DNA of 31,351 nucleotides from JBAZFF01 sp043815465 (GCA_043815465.1 JBDRIW010000052.1:1-31351); one strand, 5' to 3'; shown: positions 7,269 through 15,625, numbered from the stretch's first letter. Translations and numbers: made by a program. The notes: a model not told the origin generated them from the sequence alone.

Positions 7269-8204
7269 ATGATTTTTTTACTTTACGGACCAGATAATTA
7301 TAGCTCTAGAGAAAAAGTGAGAGAGATGGTAGAGCATTATAAAGAAATTCACAAAAGTGGATTAGATTTTAAATATCTTGATGGTAAGAATTTAGACTTT
7401 AGCGAGTTACTTAATGAAGACCAACAGAGCTCTATTTTTAATGAGAAAAAACTTATTGTTGTGACAAATGTTGTTTCTAATAAAGAGTTTAAAGAAAAAT
7501 TTATTAAAGGTTACAAGAAACTCATTGATAGTTCTAATATAATTGTCTTTTTAGAGGAAGATAAGATAGCAACAAATGATTCTATTTTAAAGATTTTAAA
7601 AAAGCATGCTAAATGTCAGGAATTTCCAATTTTATCTGGAGAGAAAATGAAAAGATGGGTTAAAAATGAGCTTAGTAAATTTAAGGGAGATATCTCCACA
7701 AATGCTTTAGATAAACTTTTAGAATATTGCGAAGGTAATCTATGGAGTTTAAGTAATGAGATTAAGAAGTTGGGCGCCTTTAAAATTGGAAAAACGATAG
7801 AAATAAACGATGTTGAATTATTGGTAAAACCAAAGATAGAAACAGATATTTTTAAAACTATAGATGCCATAGCTTCTAAGGATAGAAAGTCAGCTTTATT
7901 ATTACTTCATAAACATTTAGACAAAGGAGACTCTCCTCTTTACCTTTTGTCTATGATTAATTTTCAATTTAGAAATCTTTTATTGGTAAAAGATTTAATG
8001 GAAAAAGGAAAATCTTATTATGATATTCCTAAATTAACGAAGCTTCATTCATTTGTTGTTAAAAAAAGTTATCAATCAGCCCAAAGGTTTCAATATCAAG
8101 AATTACAAAAAATCTACCAAAAGATTTTTCAGGTAGATTTGTCTATTAAAACTGGTAAATTAAAACCAGAGATAGCTCTAGATATTTTTATTGCTGAGAT
8201 TTAG
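7269..8204 (+). CDS. holA: DNA polymerase III delta subunit (clamp loader)
   Basis: A 311-aa protein with the HolA layout: N-terminal MIFLLYGPDNYSSREKV in place of a full P-loop, FNEKKLIVVTNV, a middle helical domain with LEYCEGNLWSLSNEIKKL near residues 153-170, and a helical C-terminal domain. The delta subunit opens the sliding clamp in the clamp-loader complex. It begins 3 bases after mutM. Its last 17 bases overlap the convergent rpsT gene; holA and rpsT are commonly neighbours in bacteria. Confidence 0.88.
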   Translation: MIFLLYGPDNYSSREKVREMVEHYKEIHKSGLDFKYLDGKNLDFSELLNEDQQSSIFNEKKLIVVTNVVSNKEFKEKFIKGYKKLIDSSNIIVFLEEDKIATNDSILKILKKHAKCQEFPILSGEKMKRWVKNELSKFKGDISTNALDKLLEYCEGNLWSLSNEIKKLGAFKIGKTIEINDVELLVKPKIETDIFKTIDAIASKDRKSALLLLHKHLDKGDSPLYLLSMINFQFRNLLLVKDLMEKGKSYYDIPKLTKLHSFVVKKSYQSAQRFQYQELQKIYQKIFQVDLSIKTGKLKPEIALDIFIAEI

Positions 8205-8460
8205 CTTTCTTTATAGCCTTAGATATTCTGGATTTTTTTCTATCTACTTTTCCTTTTTTAATAATTCCAACTTTAGATGTTTTATCTAAAGCCTTATAAA
8301 CATTAGGAAGTAGTTTTTTAGCCTCTTCTATTTTCTTTTGGGAAATTAAATTATTGATCTCCTTCAAGAGATCTTTTAAGTTGTCTTTCCTTATAATGTT
8401 TCTTTTTCTTCTTTTTAAGCTCTGTCTTAGAGCTTTTTTTGCTGAACTTGTTATTGGCAT
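8188..8460 (-). CDS. rpsT: 30S ribosomal protein bS20
   Basis: A 90-aa, very basic helical protein beginning MPITSSAKKALRQSLKRR, with the S20 signatures of an N-terminal Ala-Lys-Lys segment, Arg-rich helix one and a C-terminal KGKVDRKKSRISKAI motif. S20 binds 16S rRNA helices 9 and 44. It overlaps the 3' end of holA in the opposite direction and lies 14 bases downstream of uvrB, with which it is probably co-transcribed. Confidence 0.93.
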   Translation of the reverse strand: MPITSSAKKALRQSLKRRKRNIIRKDNLKDLLKEINNLISQKKIEEAKKLLPNVYKALDKTSKVGIIKKGKVDRKKSRISKAIKKAKSQQ

Positions 8461-8474
8461 ATTTAATATATAGC

Positions 8475-10403
8475 TTATTTTAACTTTTTTATCAAGTCTC
8501 TAATTTCAGTTGCTCTCTCAAAATCTAAATTAGCAGCAGCTTTCTTCATCTCTTTTTCTAATAGTTTTCTGTCATGTATCTCGGAAAATTCAGAAAATAT
8601 CTCTTCTTTTTTAGCGAAAGACCATTCCCTTATTGATTTTATAATGGCTTTTGGAGTTATATTATGTTCTTTATTATATTTTTCTTGTATAGCCCTTCTT
8701 CTCTTTATCTCTTTTAAGGCTAGCTTCATAGAATTAGTAATATTATCAGCATAAAGGATTACATGTCCTTCTATGTGCCTAGAAGCTCTCCCCATTGTTT
8801 GTATTAAGGTAGTTGTAGATCTTAAAAATCCTTCTTTGTCAGCATCTAAAATAGCGACAAGACCAACCTCTGGCAAATCTAACCCTTCTCTTAAAAGATT
8901 TATTCCAACCAATACATCATATTTCCCTTCTCTTAATCCTTGAATAATAATCGGTCTTTCCATGGTTTTTACTTCTGCATGCAACCATTTAGTTTTTATT
9001 CCATTTTCTATAAGATAATCTGATAATGCTTCAGCCAATCTTTTAGTTAAAGTTATTGCTAATACTCTTTGGTTTTTCTTTACTCGTTCTTTAATCTCCT
9101 TTATTAAGTCCTCTACTTGGTTTTTTGTAGACCTTATCTCAATAGATGGTTCTATTAATCCAGTGGGTCTTATTATTTGTTCTGCAACGTTGTCTTTGCC
9201 TGATTTTTCTGTTTCATATTCATTGGGAGTAGCAGAAACATATATTGTTTGTGGTGTTCTTTCTTCAAACTCTTTAAAGGTTAAGGGTCTATTGTCTATG
9301 GCAGAAGGAAGCCTAAAACCATATTCTATTAAACTTTGTTTTCTGGCCCTATCTTGGTTAGCCATAGCTCTTATTTGAGAAAGAGTTATGTGGGATTCAT
9401 CTATGAAAACTAAAAAATCTTTTGAAAAATATTCTAACAAGGAAGATGGAGCAGCTCCTGGCTTTCTAAATTCCATATGTCTGGAATAATTTTCTATCCC
9501 ATGACAATATCCTGTTTCTTTCATCATTTCTAAATCATAATTAGTTTTTCTTTCTAATCTTTGGAACTCTACTAACTTGTTATCTTTCTTTAGTTTTTTT
9601 AATTGTTCTTGAAGTTCTGTCCTTATATTTTCAATAGAGATATCTAACTTTTCATCTGGAGCTACCCAAAAATGAGCAGGATAAAGATTATATTTTTGAT
9701 TCAATATTTTATATTTTGGATTTATACTGTTTTCAGAAATTGAGATAGAGGATATTTTATCTCCAGAAAATTCAACTTTTAGTAGTTCTTTTCCAGTAAC
9801 CAAAAAGATATCAATAATACTTCCCCTTACCCTATATGTTCCTGGTTTAAACTCTATGTCATTTCTTTGATATTGGAGAGAAGTCATTCTTTTCAAGAAT
9901 TCATTTCTCTTTATTTTTTTATTAGGATGTATTTCAAAAGAAACTTTTTGATAGTCTTCTTGAGATCCAATATTATAAACACAGGAAACGGAAGCAATAA
10001 CAATAACATCCTTTCTATTTAATAAGTCTTGAGTAGTAGCATGCCTTAATTTGTCTATCTCTTCGTTTATTTTGGCATCTTTTTCAATATAGGTATCTGT
10101 TTGGGGAATATAAGCTTCTGGTTGATAATAATCATAATAGGAAACAAAATAATGAACTCCACTTCCTGGAAAGAACTCTTTAAATTCTTGATAAAGTTGA
10201 GCGGCTAGAGTTTTATTATGGGAGATTATTAAGACTGGTTTCTGCATTTTTTCTATAACCTTTGCAATAGTAAAAGTTTTGCCAGACCCAGTAACGCCTA
10301 AAAGAACCTGGTTTTTTATTCCAGATTTTATGTTTTTGGTTAGTTTCTCTATCGCCTTTGGCTGATCCCCAGTTGGCTTATAGCTTGAAGATAATTTAAA
10401 CAT
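8475..10403 (-). CDS. uvrB: Excinuclease ABC subunit B
   Basis: UvrB is the damage-verifying helicase-like core of nucleotide excision repair. The 642-aa protein has the usual length and order: Walker A GVTGSGKTFTIAKV near residues 37-50, the beta-hairpin region with YYDYYQPEAYIP near 90-101, the helicase DEAD-type motif FIDESHITLSQIRAM near 335, motif V/VI with GLREGKYDVLVGINLLREGLDLPEV and QTMGRASRH, and a C-terminal UVR domain (LEKEMKKAAANLDFERATEIR) that binds UvrC. It diverges from the Mur ligase gene across a 220-bp AT-rich gap. No uvrA or uvrC is in the window. Confidence 0.97.
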   Translation of the reverse strand: MFKLSSSYKPTGDQPKAIEKLTKNIKSGIKNQVLLGVTGSGKTFTIAKVIEKMQKPVLIISHNKTLAAQLYQEFKEFFPGSGVHYFVSYYDYYQPEAYIPQTDTYIEKDAKINEEIDKLRHATTQDLLNRKDVIVIASVSCVYNIGSQEDYQKVSFEIHPNKKIKRNEFLKRMTSLQYQRNDIEFKPGTYRVRGSIIDIFLVTGKELLKVEFSGDKISSISISENSINPKYKILNQKYNLYPAHFWVAPDEKLDISIENIRTELQEQLKKLKKDNKLVEFQRLERKTNYDLEMMKETGYCHGIENYSRHMEFRKPGAAPSSLLEYFSKDFLVFIDESHITLSQIRAMANQDRARKQSLIEYGFRLPSAIDNRPLTFKEFEERTPQTIYVSATPNEYETEKSGKDNVAEQIIRPTGLIEPSIEIRSTKNQVEDLIKEIKERVKKNQRVLAITLTKRLAEALSDYLIENGIKTKWLHAEVKTMERPIIIQGLREGKYDVLVGINLLREGLDLPEVGLVAILDADKEGFLRSTTTLIQTMGRASRHIEGHVILYADNITNSMKLALKEIKRRRAIQEKYNKEHNITPKAIIKSIREWSFAKKEEIFSEFSEIHDRKLLEKEMKKAAANLDFERATEIRDLIKKLK

Positions 10404-10603
10404 CGAAGTAAATGAAATTTACGAGATACAAGATGAATTTTAATTAATCGGCTATCAAAATGAAATTTTAATTTTATTGAGCATACAGTTAATTTTGACT
10501 TAATTTTTCTTTTTCTTCAAGTTAAGCTAGGATAAGAATATAACAGCAGGCGATGAAATTTAAATCTGTAATACGATGAATTTAAAGATTCATCCATAAT
10601 TTC
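10404..10603. other. AT-rich intergenic region with repeated ATGAAATTT words
   Basis: No gene is supported here. The stretch carries several near-copies of a word like (G)ATGAA(A)TTT(T)AA, near 10430, 10459, 10552 and 10575, plus the inverted repeat GTAAATGAAATTTAC close to the uvrB start. Repeated low-complexity words like this are common between genes in Parcubacteria-like genomes. The promoter and the tandem hairpins listed separately lie inside or at its end. Confidence 0.5.
10516..10544 (+). promoter_or_regulatory. Probable promoter of the MurE-like gene
   Basis: TTCAAG at 10516-10521, a 17-base spacer and TATAAC at 10539-10544. The -35 is weak. Transcription from about 10551 would give a leader of roughly 70 bases that includes both hairpins before the ATG at 10624. 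Confidence 0.4.
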
Positions 10604-10620
10604 ATTCGCTTTTAGCGAAT
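10575..10620. repeat. Tandem hairpins (7-6-7, 9-base gap, 7-3-7) before the MurE-like gene
   Basis: GATGAAT at 10575-10581 pairs with ATTCATC at 10588-10594 across a 6-base loop. After 9 bases, ATTCGCT at 10604-10610 pairs with AGCGAAT at 10614-10620 across TTT. The second hairpin ends three bases before the ATG. A pair of hairpins with almost the same geometry precedes polX at 24571-24617. Confidence 0.6.
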
Positions 10621-10623
10621 TTG

Positions 10624-11820
10624 ATGAAACAATTAATTAAAAAATTTATTCCATCTTTTTTGTTGAGTTGGTATCATCTATCTTTAGCTTTGCTAGGAGC
10701 TATTTTATATGGTTTTCCATCAAACAAAATAAAGATTATTGGGATAACTGGAACTAATGGAAAAACCACTGTTGTTAGTTTAGTTACTAACGTTTTAGAA
10801 GGCGCTGGTTTTAAAGTAGCTTCCTTGTCTTCAGTTAGATTTAAAATCGGAGATAAAGAAAAAGAAAACAATCTAAAAATGACCATGCCCGGCAGATTTA
10901 AAATACAGAAATTCTTGAAAGATGGGGTAGAGGTAGGGTGTAAATACGCGGTTTTAGAAGTTTCTTCCGAAGGAATAAAACAATATCGTCATAAGTTCAT
11001 TAATTTTGAAGTAGCTGTTTTTACGAATTTAAGCCCAGAACATATTGAATCTCATGGAGGGTTTGAAAATTATAAAAAAGCTAAGGGGAAATTATTTGCT
11101 TCTACAAAAAAAGTTCATGTCGTCAATATAGATGATAAAAATTCAGATTATTTTCTAAGTTTTAGTGCTGATAAAAAATATACATATGGATGGGAAAAAG
11201 GAGATGTTAATACTAAAAATACTAATTTTAAACTTCCATTAATCGGAAGGTTTAATATTTATAATGCTTTAACTGCAATATGCGTGGGATTATCTCAAGG
11301 GATAAGTTTAGAAGTTTGCCAAAAAGCTTTAGAAAAAGCTAAAGGTATACCAGGAAGGATGGAAGAAGTTATTTCTACTCCCTTTAAGGTTATCGTGGAT
11401 TACGCCGTAACTCCAGACGCTCTAGAGCAACTCTATAAAACTATTAAGGAAATATATTCTCCATCTAGGATAATTTCTGTATTTGGTTCTTGTGGAGGAG
11501 GAAGAGATAAATGGAGAAGACCTATCCTTGGAGAAATAGCCTCTAGATATTGCCAAGAAATAATAATTACAAACGAAGATCCTTATGACGAAGATCCAAT
11601 GGGAATAATAAATCAGGTTGCAGATGGAGTAAAAGGTAAAACTACCAAAATATTAGATAGGAGAGAGGCCATACGAAAGGCCTTGCAAATAGCTGAACAA
11701 GGAGATATAGTTCTTATTACAGGTAAGGGTTGTGAATTATGGTTGGCCGAAGCCAAGGGAAAGAAAGCTCCTTGGAATGAGAGAGAAGTTATTCTTCAAG
11801 AATATAGCAAATTAAAATAA
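10624..11820 (+). CDS. MurE-like Mur ligase (UDP-MurNAc-tripeptide synthetase family), short form
   Basis: An ATP-dependent Mur ligase that adds the third stem-peptide residue in peptidoglycan synthesis. Visible are the ATP loop GITGTNGKTT near 39-48, TNLSPEHIESHGGFENYKKAKGKLF near 136-160 with the conserved His and Lys, and the C-terminal domain with FGSCGGGRDKWRRPILGEIA. At 398 aa it lacks the N-terminal UDP-MurNAc-binding domain of MurE (about 490 aa); instead it starts with a hydrophobic, possibly membrane-associated helix (LSWYHLSLALLGAILYGF), as in other CPR homologues. The position of the usual DNPR motif reads EDPYDEDP, so the amino acid added is uncertain. Start ATG at 10624 is preferred to the adjacent TTG at 10621. 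Confidence 0.87.
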   Translation: MKQLIKKFIPSFLLSWYHLSLALLGAILYGFPSNKIKIIGITGTNGKTTVVSLVTNVLEGAGFKVASLSSVRFKIGDKEKENNLKMTMPGRFKIQKFLKDGVEVGCKYAVLEVSSEGIKQYRHKFINFEVAVFTNLSPEHIESHGGFENYKKAKGKLFASTKKVHVVNIDDKNSDYFLSFSADKKYTYGWEKGDVNTKNTNFKLPLIGRFNIYNALTAICVGLSQGISLEVCQKALEKAKGIPGRMEEVISTPFKVIVDYAVTPDALEQLYKTIKEIYSPSRIISVFGSCGGGRDKWRRPILGEIASRYCQEIIITNEDPYDEDPMGIINQVADGVKGKTTKILDRREAIRKALQIAEQGDIVLITGKGCELWLAEAKGKKAPWNEREVILQEYSKLK

Positions 11821-11850
11821 AGTTTTTCAACGTTTGTTAGGAGGAATTTA

Positions 11851-12168
11851 ATGACAAAGGAAGGTTTAATCTGTCGGCGTTGCGGAGAAGAAAAAATTGA
11901 AAAGTTAAATCATCTTGTTAGGATATTTGCTGACATTAGACATCCCTATGGAAGTTGTGTGAATTGTGGGGCTTTTTACTGGAAGGATTATGAATTCAAG
12001 CCTTCTATTGTTTCTACAACAACAACTCCTAGTAACGCTATTTTTTCTCCATCAATTAAAACTTCGTCCAAGCCTTATTATCCTTTTAGAAAAGGGAAAC
12101 CCCTATCTCGGAGGCAAAAAAGACGTGCAAAGAGAAAGGCAAGATTAGCCCAAGGGAGCTTATATTGA
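11851..12168 (+). CDS. Zinc-ribbon protein with basic C-terminal tail, function unknown
   Basis: A 105-aa protein not recognised as a named family. A zinc ribbon is formed by CRRC (residues 8-11) and CVNC (36-39). A Ser/Thr/Pro-rich linker follows (about 52-74), then a strongly basic end with KPLSRRQKRRAKRKARLAQ. The shape suggests a nucleic-acid or ribosome-binding protein; that is inference. It has one of the best ribosome sites in the window, AGGAGG at 11839-11844 six bases before the ATG. It uses more CGN arginine codons than its neighbours, which may mean high expression. A terminator hairpin contains its stop codon. Confidence 0.75.
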   Translation: MTKEGLICRRCGEEKIEKLNHLVRIFADIRHPYGSCVNCGAFYWKDYEFKPSIVSTTTTPSNAIFSPSIKTSSKPYYPFRKGKPLSRRQKRRAKRKARLAQGSLY

Positions 12169-12185
12169 AAAAGCTCTCTTTTTAT
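12154..12185 (+). terminator. Rho-independent terminator after the zinc-ribbon gene
   Basis: GGGAGCTT at 12154-12161 pairs with AAGCTCTC at 12171-12178 (one G-U), followed by a T-rich tail. The TGA stop of the gene lies in the loop. Confidence 0.8.
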
Positions 12186-12207
12186 TTTAATGAATGATAA
12201 TGCCTTC

Positions 12208-12236
12208 TGGACAAAAATCAAATTTTCCACTATAAT
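12208..12236 (+). promoter_or_regulatory. Promoter for the small basic protein and NIF3 gene
   Basis: TGGACA at 12208-12213, a 17-base spacer and a perfect TATAAT at 12231-12236. Transcription would start near 12243, about 23 bases before the first ATG. Confidence 0.6.
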
Positions 12237-12265
12237 TATAAGATATTAATAAGAATAAAATAGAA

Positions 12266-12445
12266 ATGAAAAACAAAATGTCTAATTCAATTAAAAAACA
12301 TATACGCACAGAGAAAGCTCGTATTCGTCGAGAATCCTTTAGTATCAAAGAGCAAAAAGATAAAGTAGATAAACTATACCAAGGTTTGGTTAAAAAAAAT
12401 GAGAATAAAAGAGATCTACAACCTAGCGATAAACAAAGGGATTGA
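12266..12445 (+). CDS. Small basic protein, 59 aa, unknown
   Basis: ATG at 12266 opens a 59-codon frame ending TGA at 12443-12445; a second Met at 12278 is an alternative start. The product is highly charged and probably helical, with KKHIRTEKARIRRESFSIKE near residues 10-29, resembling small ribosome- or RNA-binding proteins, but I do not recognise the family. Support for a real gene is the good promoter at 12208-12236, the CGT/CGA arginine codons as in the zinc-ribbon gene, and the otherwise empty 230-bp gap. It overlaps the NIF3 gene by 47 bases in another frame. Confidence 0.5.
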   Translation: MKNKMSNSIKKHIRTEKARIRRESFSIKEQKDKVDKLYQGLVKKNENKRDLQPSDKQRD

Positions 12446-13343
12446 GTCTGATCTTAGGGGGAAAGAAAGAGTAGAAAAATTCTTAAGCAAGAAGAAGGAA
12501 AAGTTCGAAAAGCTTTCAGAGTCTGCTAAAGAAGAATTTGACAAAGAAGCTTTAATTAATCCTTATTTAGATTCAAGAATCCTTAATATCTCAGAAGATA
12601 AAGAAATTAAAAAGATTTTAGTTGGTGTTGATATCGAACCAGCAGAGCTTTTATTATCAAAAGAATTAGAAGATATTGATTTGACAATAGCTCATCATCC
12701 TTTGGGAATAGGATTAGCTTATTTATCTGATGTAATGGATTTGCAGTGTGATGTTTTGAATTTATATGGGGTTCCTATCAATATAGCAGAAGGCTTAATG
12801 AAAGAAAGAATTAGCGAAGTTGCTAGAGGTATCTCTGGGGTAAATCATCAAAGAACAGTAGATGCTGCAAAGCTTTTAGGAGTTAATCTTATTAACCTAC
12901 ATACGCCTTGCGATAATTTAGCTGCTAATTTTTTGAAAGAAATAATAGAAAAAAATAATCCAGAAACGATAGAAGATCTTTTAAAGATTATAAAAACGAT
13001 TCCTGAGTATCGAGAGGCTATAAAAATAGGAGCAGGGCCTACAATCTTCTCTGGGCACGAAGATAATCGTTGCGGAAAAATATCAGTTAGCGAAATCACT
13101 GGAGGTACGAATCCTTCCCCCAAGATTTACGAAAAGATGGCTCAAGTTGGAATCGGAACAGTGGTTGGCATGCATATGAAAGAGGATTCAAAAAAAGAGG
13201 CAGATAACGCCAATCTAAATATCGTTATAGCAGGACATATGAGCTCTGATTCTCTTGGTTTGAATTTATTTTTAGATGAATTAGAAAAACAGGGAATAGA
13301 AATTGTTCCCTGTTCTGGATTTATAAGAATTTCTAGAAACTAA
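12399..13343 (+). CDS. NIF3 / DUF34 family metal-binding protein
   Basis: A 314-aa member of the NIF3 (DUF34) family. These proteins bind a pair of divalent metals and have been linked to GTP cyclohydrolase-like or metal-chaperone roles; the actual function is not settled. Motifs seen are DLTIAHHPLG (metal-binding His pair), an internal segment HQRTVDAAKLLGVNLINLHTP, and GHMSSDSLGLNLFLDEL near the C-terminus, corresponding to the conserved GH-x-x-S/T-E motif of the family. An N-terminal extension of about 60 residues precedes the domain. It is convergent with elp3, 6 bases apart. Confidence 0.75.
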   Translation: MRIKEIYNLAINKGIESDLRGKERVEKFLSKKKEKFEKLSESAKEEFDKEALINPYLDSRILNISEDKEIKKILVGVDIEPAELLLSKELEDIDLTIAHHPLGIGLAYLSDVMDLQCDVLNLYGVPINIAEGLMKERISEVARGISGVNHQRTVDAAKLLGVNLINLHTPCDNLAANFLKEIIEKNNPETIEDLLKIIKTIPEYREAIKIGAGPTIFSGHEDNRCGKISVSEITGGTNPSPKIYEKMAQVGIGTVVGMHMKEDSKKEADNANLNIVIAGHMSSDSLGLNLFLDELEKQGIEIVPCSGFIRISRN

Positions 13344-13349
13344 AGATTA

Positions 13350-14894
13350 TTAAGATAGATTTTTTAGCATATAAGTATTCTTTAACTTATATCCTATTTT
13401 TCTATAATAACCTCTTACTCCTACACCTGAAATAACGGTTATTTTTTTTGCCCCATATTCTTTTTTAGCTATTCTTTCAGCTTCTTCCGTTAATTTTTTG
13501 CCTAATCCTTTATGTTGAGGGGACCTTTCTTTCATAGAATCTATTGGTTGAAGTTGTCCAAAAGTATGAACCTCTCTGATAAAAGCTTCATTATTTTCAG
13601 TTATTCTTAATCTTAAAAGACTGTATAATTTATCCTTTCCTTTATTTTCAAAAGTTAGAAATATTTCATTCCCATTTGATGCTTTGTAATTATCTCTAAA
13701 AAGATAGAGTTTTTCTTTAGGATCATATTTTTCTCTTATTTCTCTACATCTTATACATTTACATTTCCAATTAGATATTTTCATATCATTCGTTAGAATT
13801 TGTCTAAGGTTTGTGATTCTAGCTGGCCCTAAAACGATGCTGTGAGATGGAATATCTCTGGTTATCCGTTGTATTCTTATATATGGAGGAATTATCTTTT
13901 TAATATCTTTTACTAGAGATATTAATTGCTTCTCTCCGTAAGGTTTGTATTTTTTCTTTTTATATAATTTATATAAATCAGTTCCTTTAATTAATGCACA
14001 AGGATATATTTTTAAGAAATCAGGCTGAAAATCTTGATTAGAAAATAATTCTTTAAAAGTTTCTTTGTCTCTCTTTAAGCTAGACCCCATTAAATTAGGC
14101 ATCATTTGGTAAAGAATTTTAAATCCATAATCTTTTAAGATTTTAGTTGCTGAAATTATTGTTTTTCTATCATGTCCTCTTGAATTTAATTTTAAAACAT
14201 CATCATAAATTGATTGGATTCCAAGTTCTACCATTGTTACGCCTAGTTCCCTTAAGTGTTTTATTTCTTTTTGATTAATAAAATCTGGTCTGGTTTCAAT
14301 GGAAAGTCCCACTATTCTGTGTTTTGCTGTTTCGTTTAATTTTTGAGCTTCTTTTAGGTTTTTACTTGTTTTTTTATTGCAGGCCTCAAAACATCTTTTT
14401 ATAAACCAATTTCTATATGTTTTAGGGTAATAACTCCAAGTTCCTCCAATTGTTCTTAATTCTACTTTATCAGTTGGATGTCCTTCATTATTTAACATTT
14501 CTATTCTTTTCTGGACCTGTAGATATGGATCAAACTTTAATTTTTTAGCTCTTTCTACGGCTGGTTCTCCAGATAAGTAGCTTTTTGGCAAGTTCTTCTC
14601 TGTGGGGCAAAAAATACATTTTCCAGGACAATCATATGTTTTGGTTAATACAGAGATATTAACGATGCCAGATAAAGACCTAATTGGTCTGGTTCTTAAT
14701 ATTAATTGTATTCTTTCGTTCTTTTTAATCTTTCTCTTTTTTACTAATTCATGGTAATTTTTAAGAATAGACATATTGGTAGGACAAGGAGCTTTATATC
14801 TTTTGGATATAAATCTTTTCACCTTATTTAAATCTTCCAGAGTCTTAGAGCTCCTTTCTATTAATTCTTTAATTATTTCTTCAGATATATTCAT
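13350..14894 (-). CDS. elp3: Elp3-family tRNA U34 carboxymethyltransferase (radical SAM + GNAT)
   Basis: Elp3 builds the 5-carboxymethyl-type side chain on wobble uridine 34 of tRNA from acetyl-CoA. The 514-aa protein has the complete two-domain layout. The radical SAM cluster motif is C89-x3-C93-x2-C96 in YDCPGKCIFCPTE, followed by YLSGEPAVERAKKLKFDPY, TDKVELRTIGGTW and MVELGIQSIYDDVL. The C-terminal GNAT domain includes HTFGQLQPIDS, HKGLGKKLTEEAERIA and VISGVGVRGYYRKIGY. Elp3 is universal in eukaryotes and common in archaea but patchy in bacteria, which normally use MnmE/MnmG. The start codon directly abuts the start of the divergent methyltransferase gene. No Shine-Dalgarno is seen. Confidence 0.92.
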   Translation of the reverse strand: MNISEEIIKELIERSSKTLEDLNKVKRFISKRYKAPCPTNMSILKNYHELVKKRKIKKNERIQLILRTRPIRSLSGIVNISVLTKTYDCPGKCIFCPTEKNLPKSYLSGEPAVERAKKLKFDPYLQVQKRIEMLNNEGHPTDKVELRTIGGTWSYYPKTYRNWFIKRCFEACNKKTSKNLKEAQKLNETAKHRIVGLSIETRPDFINQKEIKHLRELGVTMVELGIQSIYDDVLKLNSRGHDRKTIISATKILKDYGFKILYQMMPNLMGSSLKRDKETFKELFSNQDFQPDFLKIYPCALIKGTDLYKLYKKKKYKPYGEKQLISLVKDIKKIIPPYIRIQRITRDIPSHSIVLGPARITNLRQILTNDMKISNWKCKCIRCREIREKYDPKEKLYLFRDNYKASNGNEIFLTFENKGKDKLYSLLRLRITENNEAFIREVHTFGQLQPIDSMKERSPQHKGLGKKLTEEAERIAKKEYGAKKITVISGVGVRGYYRKIGYKLKNTYMLKNLS

Positions 14895-15590
14895 ATGGAT
14901 AAAGAGTACGCTAAAAAGATATTAGAGGAAACTAAAGAAAATTACAACATTATTTCTCAAGATTTTTCTAGAACTAGAAATAAGTTTTGGGAGGAAATGG
15001 GATTTATTTCTAAATACGTTAATGACAACGAGAAGGTTTTAGATTTAGGGTGTGGGAATGGAAGGTTGTACGAATTGTTTCAAGAAAAAACTATAGATTA
15101 TTACGGAGTCGATTTTTCAGAAAAACTCATAGAGATAGCTAAAAAAAGATACCCTCAATTTAAATTTCAAGTAGCAGATGCTTTAAACTTACCATTTCCT
15201 GCTGATTATTTCGATAAAGTTTTTAGCATAGCTGTATTGCATCATATCCCCTCAAAAGAATTAAGGCTAAAGTTTTTACAAGAAATAAAAAGAGTTTTAA
15301 AACCAGAAGGAATATTAATATTAAGCGTATGGCATTTTAATGCTTTTAAAAAGATTAAATTTTTCTTTAAATTTTTATTTTTAAAAATATTTCATGGAAA
15401 AAAAATTGATAGTGGGGATGCATTTATTCCTTGGGGAAAGAAGTTATTAAGATACGTCCATAATTTTTCCACAAAAGAATTAACAAAACTTGTTAAAAAA
15501 GCTTGTTTTAAGGTTATAGATGTAAGAATAATAAGTAGACCAAAAGCTAAGGAAAGTAATATTTTAATCGTTGCTGAAGACTTTCTATAG
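14895..15590 (+). CDS. Class I SAM methyltransferase resembling Trm9/ALKBH8 tRNA methyltransferases
   Basis: A 231-aa Rossmann-fold methyltransferase. Motif I is VLDLGCGNGRLY (48-59), motif II YYGVDFSEKLIEIAKK (69-84), motif III FQVADALNLP (91-100) and motif IV/V FSIAVLHHIPSKELRLKFL (110-128). The N-terminal FSRTRNKFW (24-32) and the block SIAVLHH with the following S-x-x-x-R pattern match the Trm9/ALKBH8 family that methylates the cm5U34 product of Elp3. The C-terminus also agrees (SVWHFNAF where Trm9 has a related Trp motif). Adjacency to elp3 strengthens the call. Specificity is inferred; it could be a general methyltransferase. A TATATT at 14886-14891 suggests a leaderless start. Confidence 0.72.
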   Translation: MDKEYAKKILEETKENYNIISQDFSRTRNKFWEEMGFISKYVNDNEKVLDLGCGNGRLYELFQEKTIDYYGVDFSEKLIEIAKKRYPQFKFQVADALNLPFPADYFDKVFSIAVLHHIPSKELRLKFLQEIKRVLKPEGILILSVWHFNAFKKIKFFFKFLFLKIFHGKKIDSGDAFIPWGKKLLRYVHNFSTKELTKLVKKACFKVIDVRIISRPKAKESNILIVAEDFL

Positions 15591-15592
15591 GA

Positions 15593-15621
15593 TTGACATG
15601 GGGTTCGTTCCTAGTTAGAAT
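15593..15621 (+). promoter_or_regulatory. Strong sigma70-type promoter for the RNA at 15626
   Basis: TTGACA at 15593-15598, exactly 17 bases, then TAGAAT at 15616-15621. It follows the methyltransferase stop codon directly and points at the stem-closed RNA that begins near 15626. Confidence 0.78.
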
Positions 15622-15625
15622 ATTA

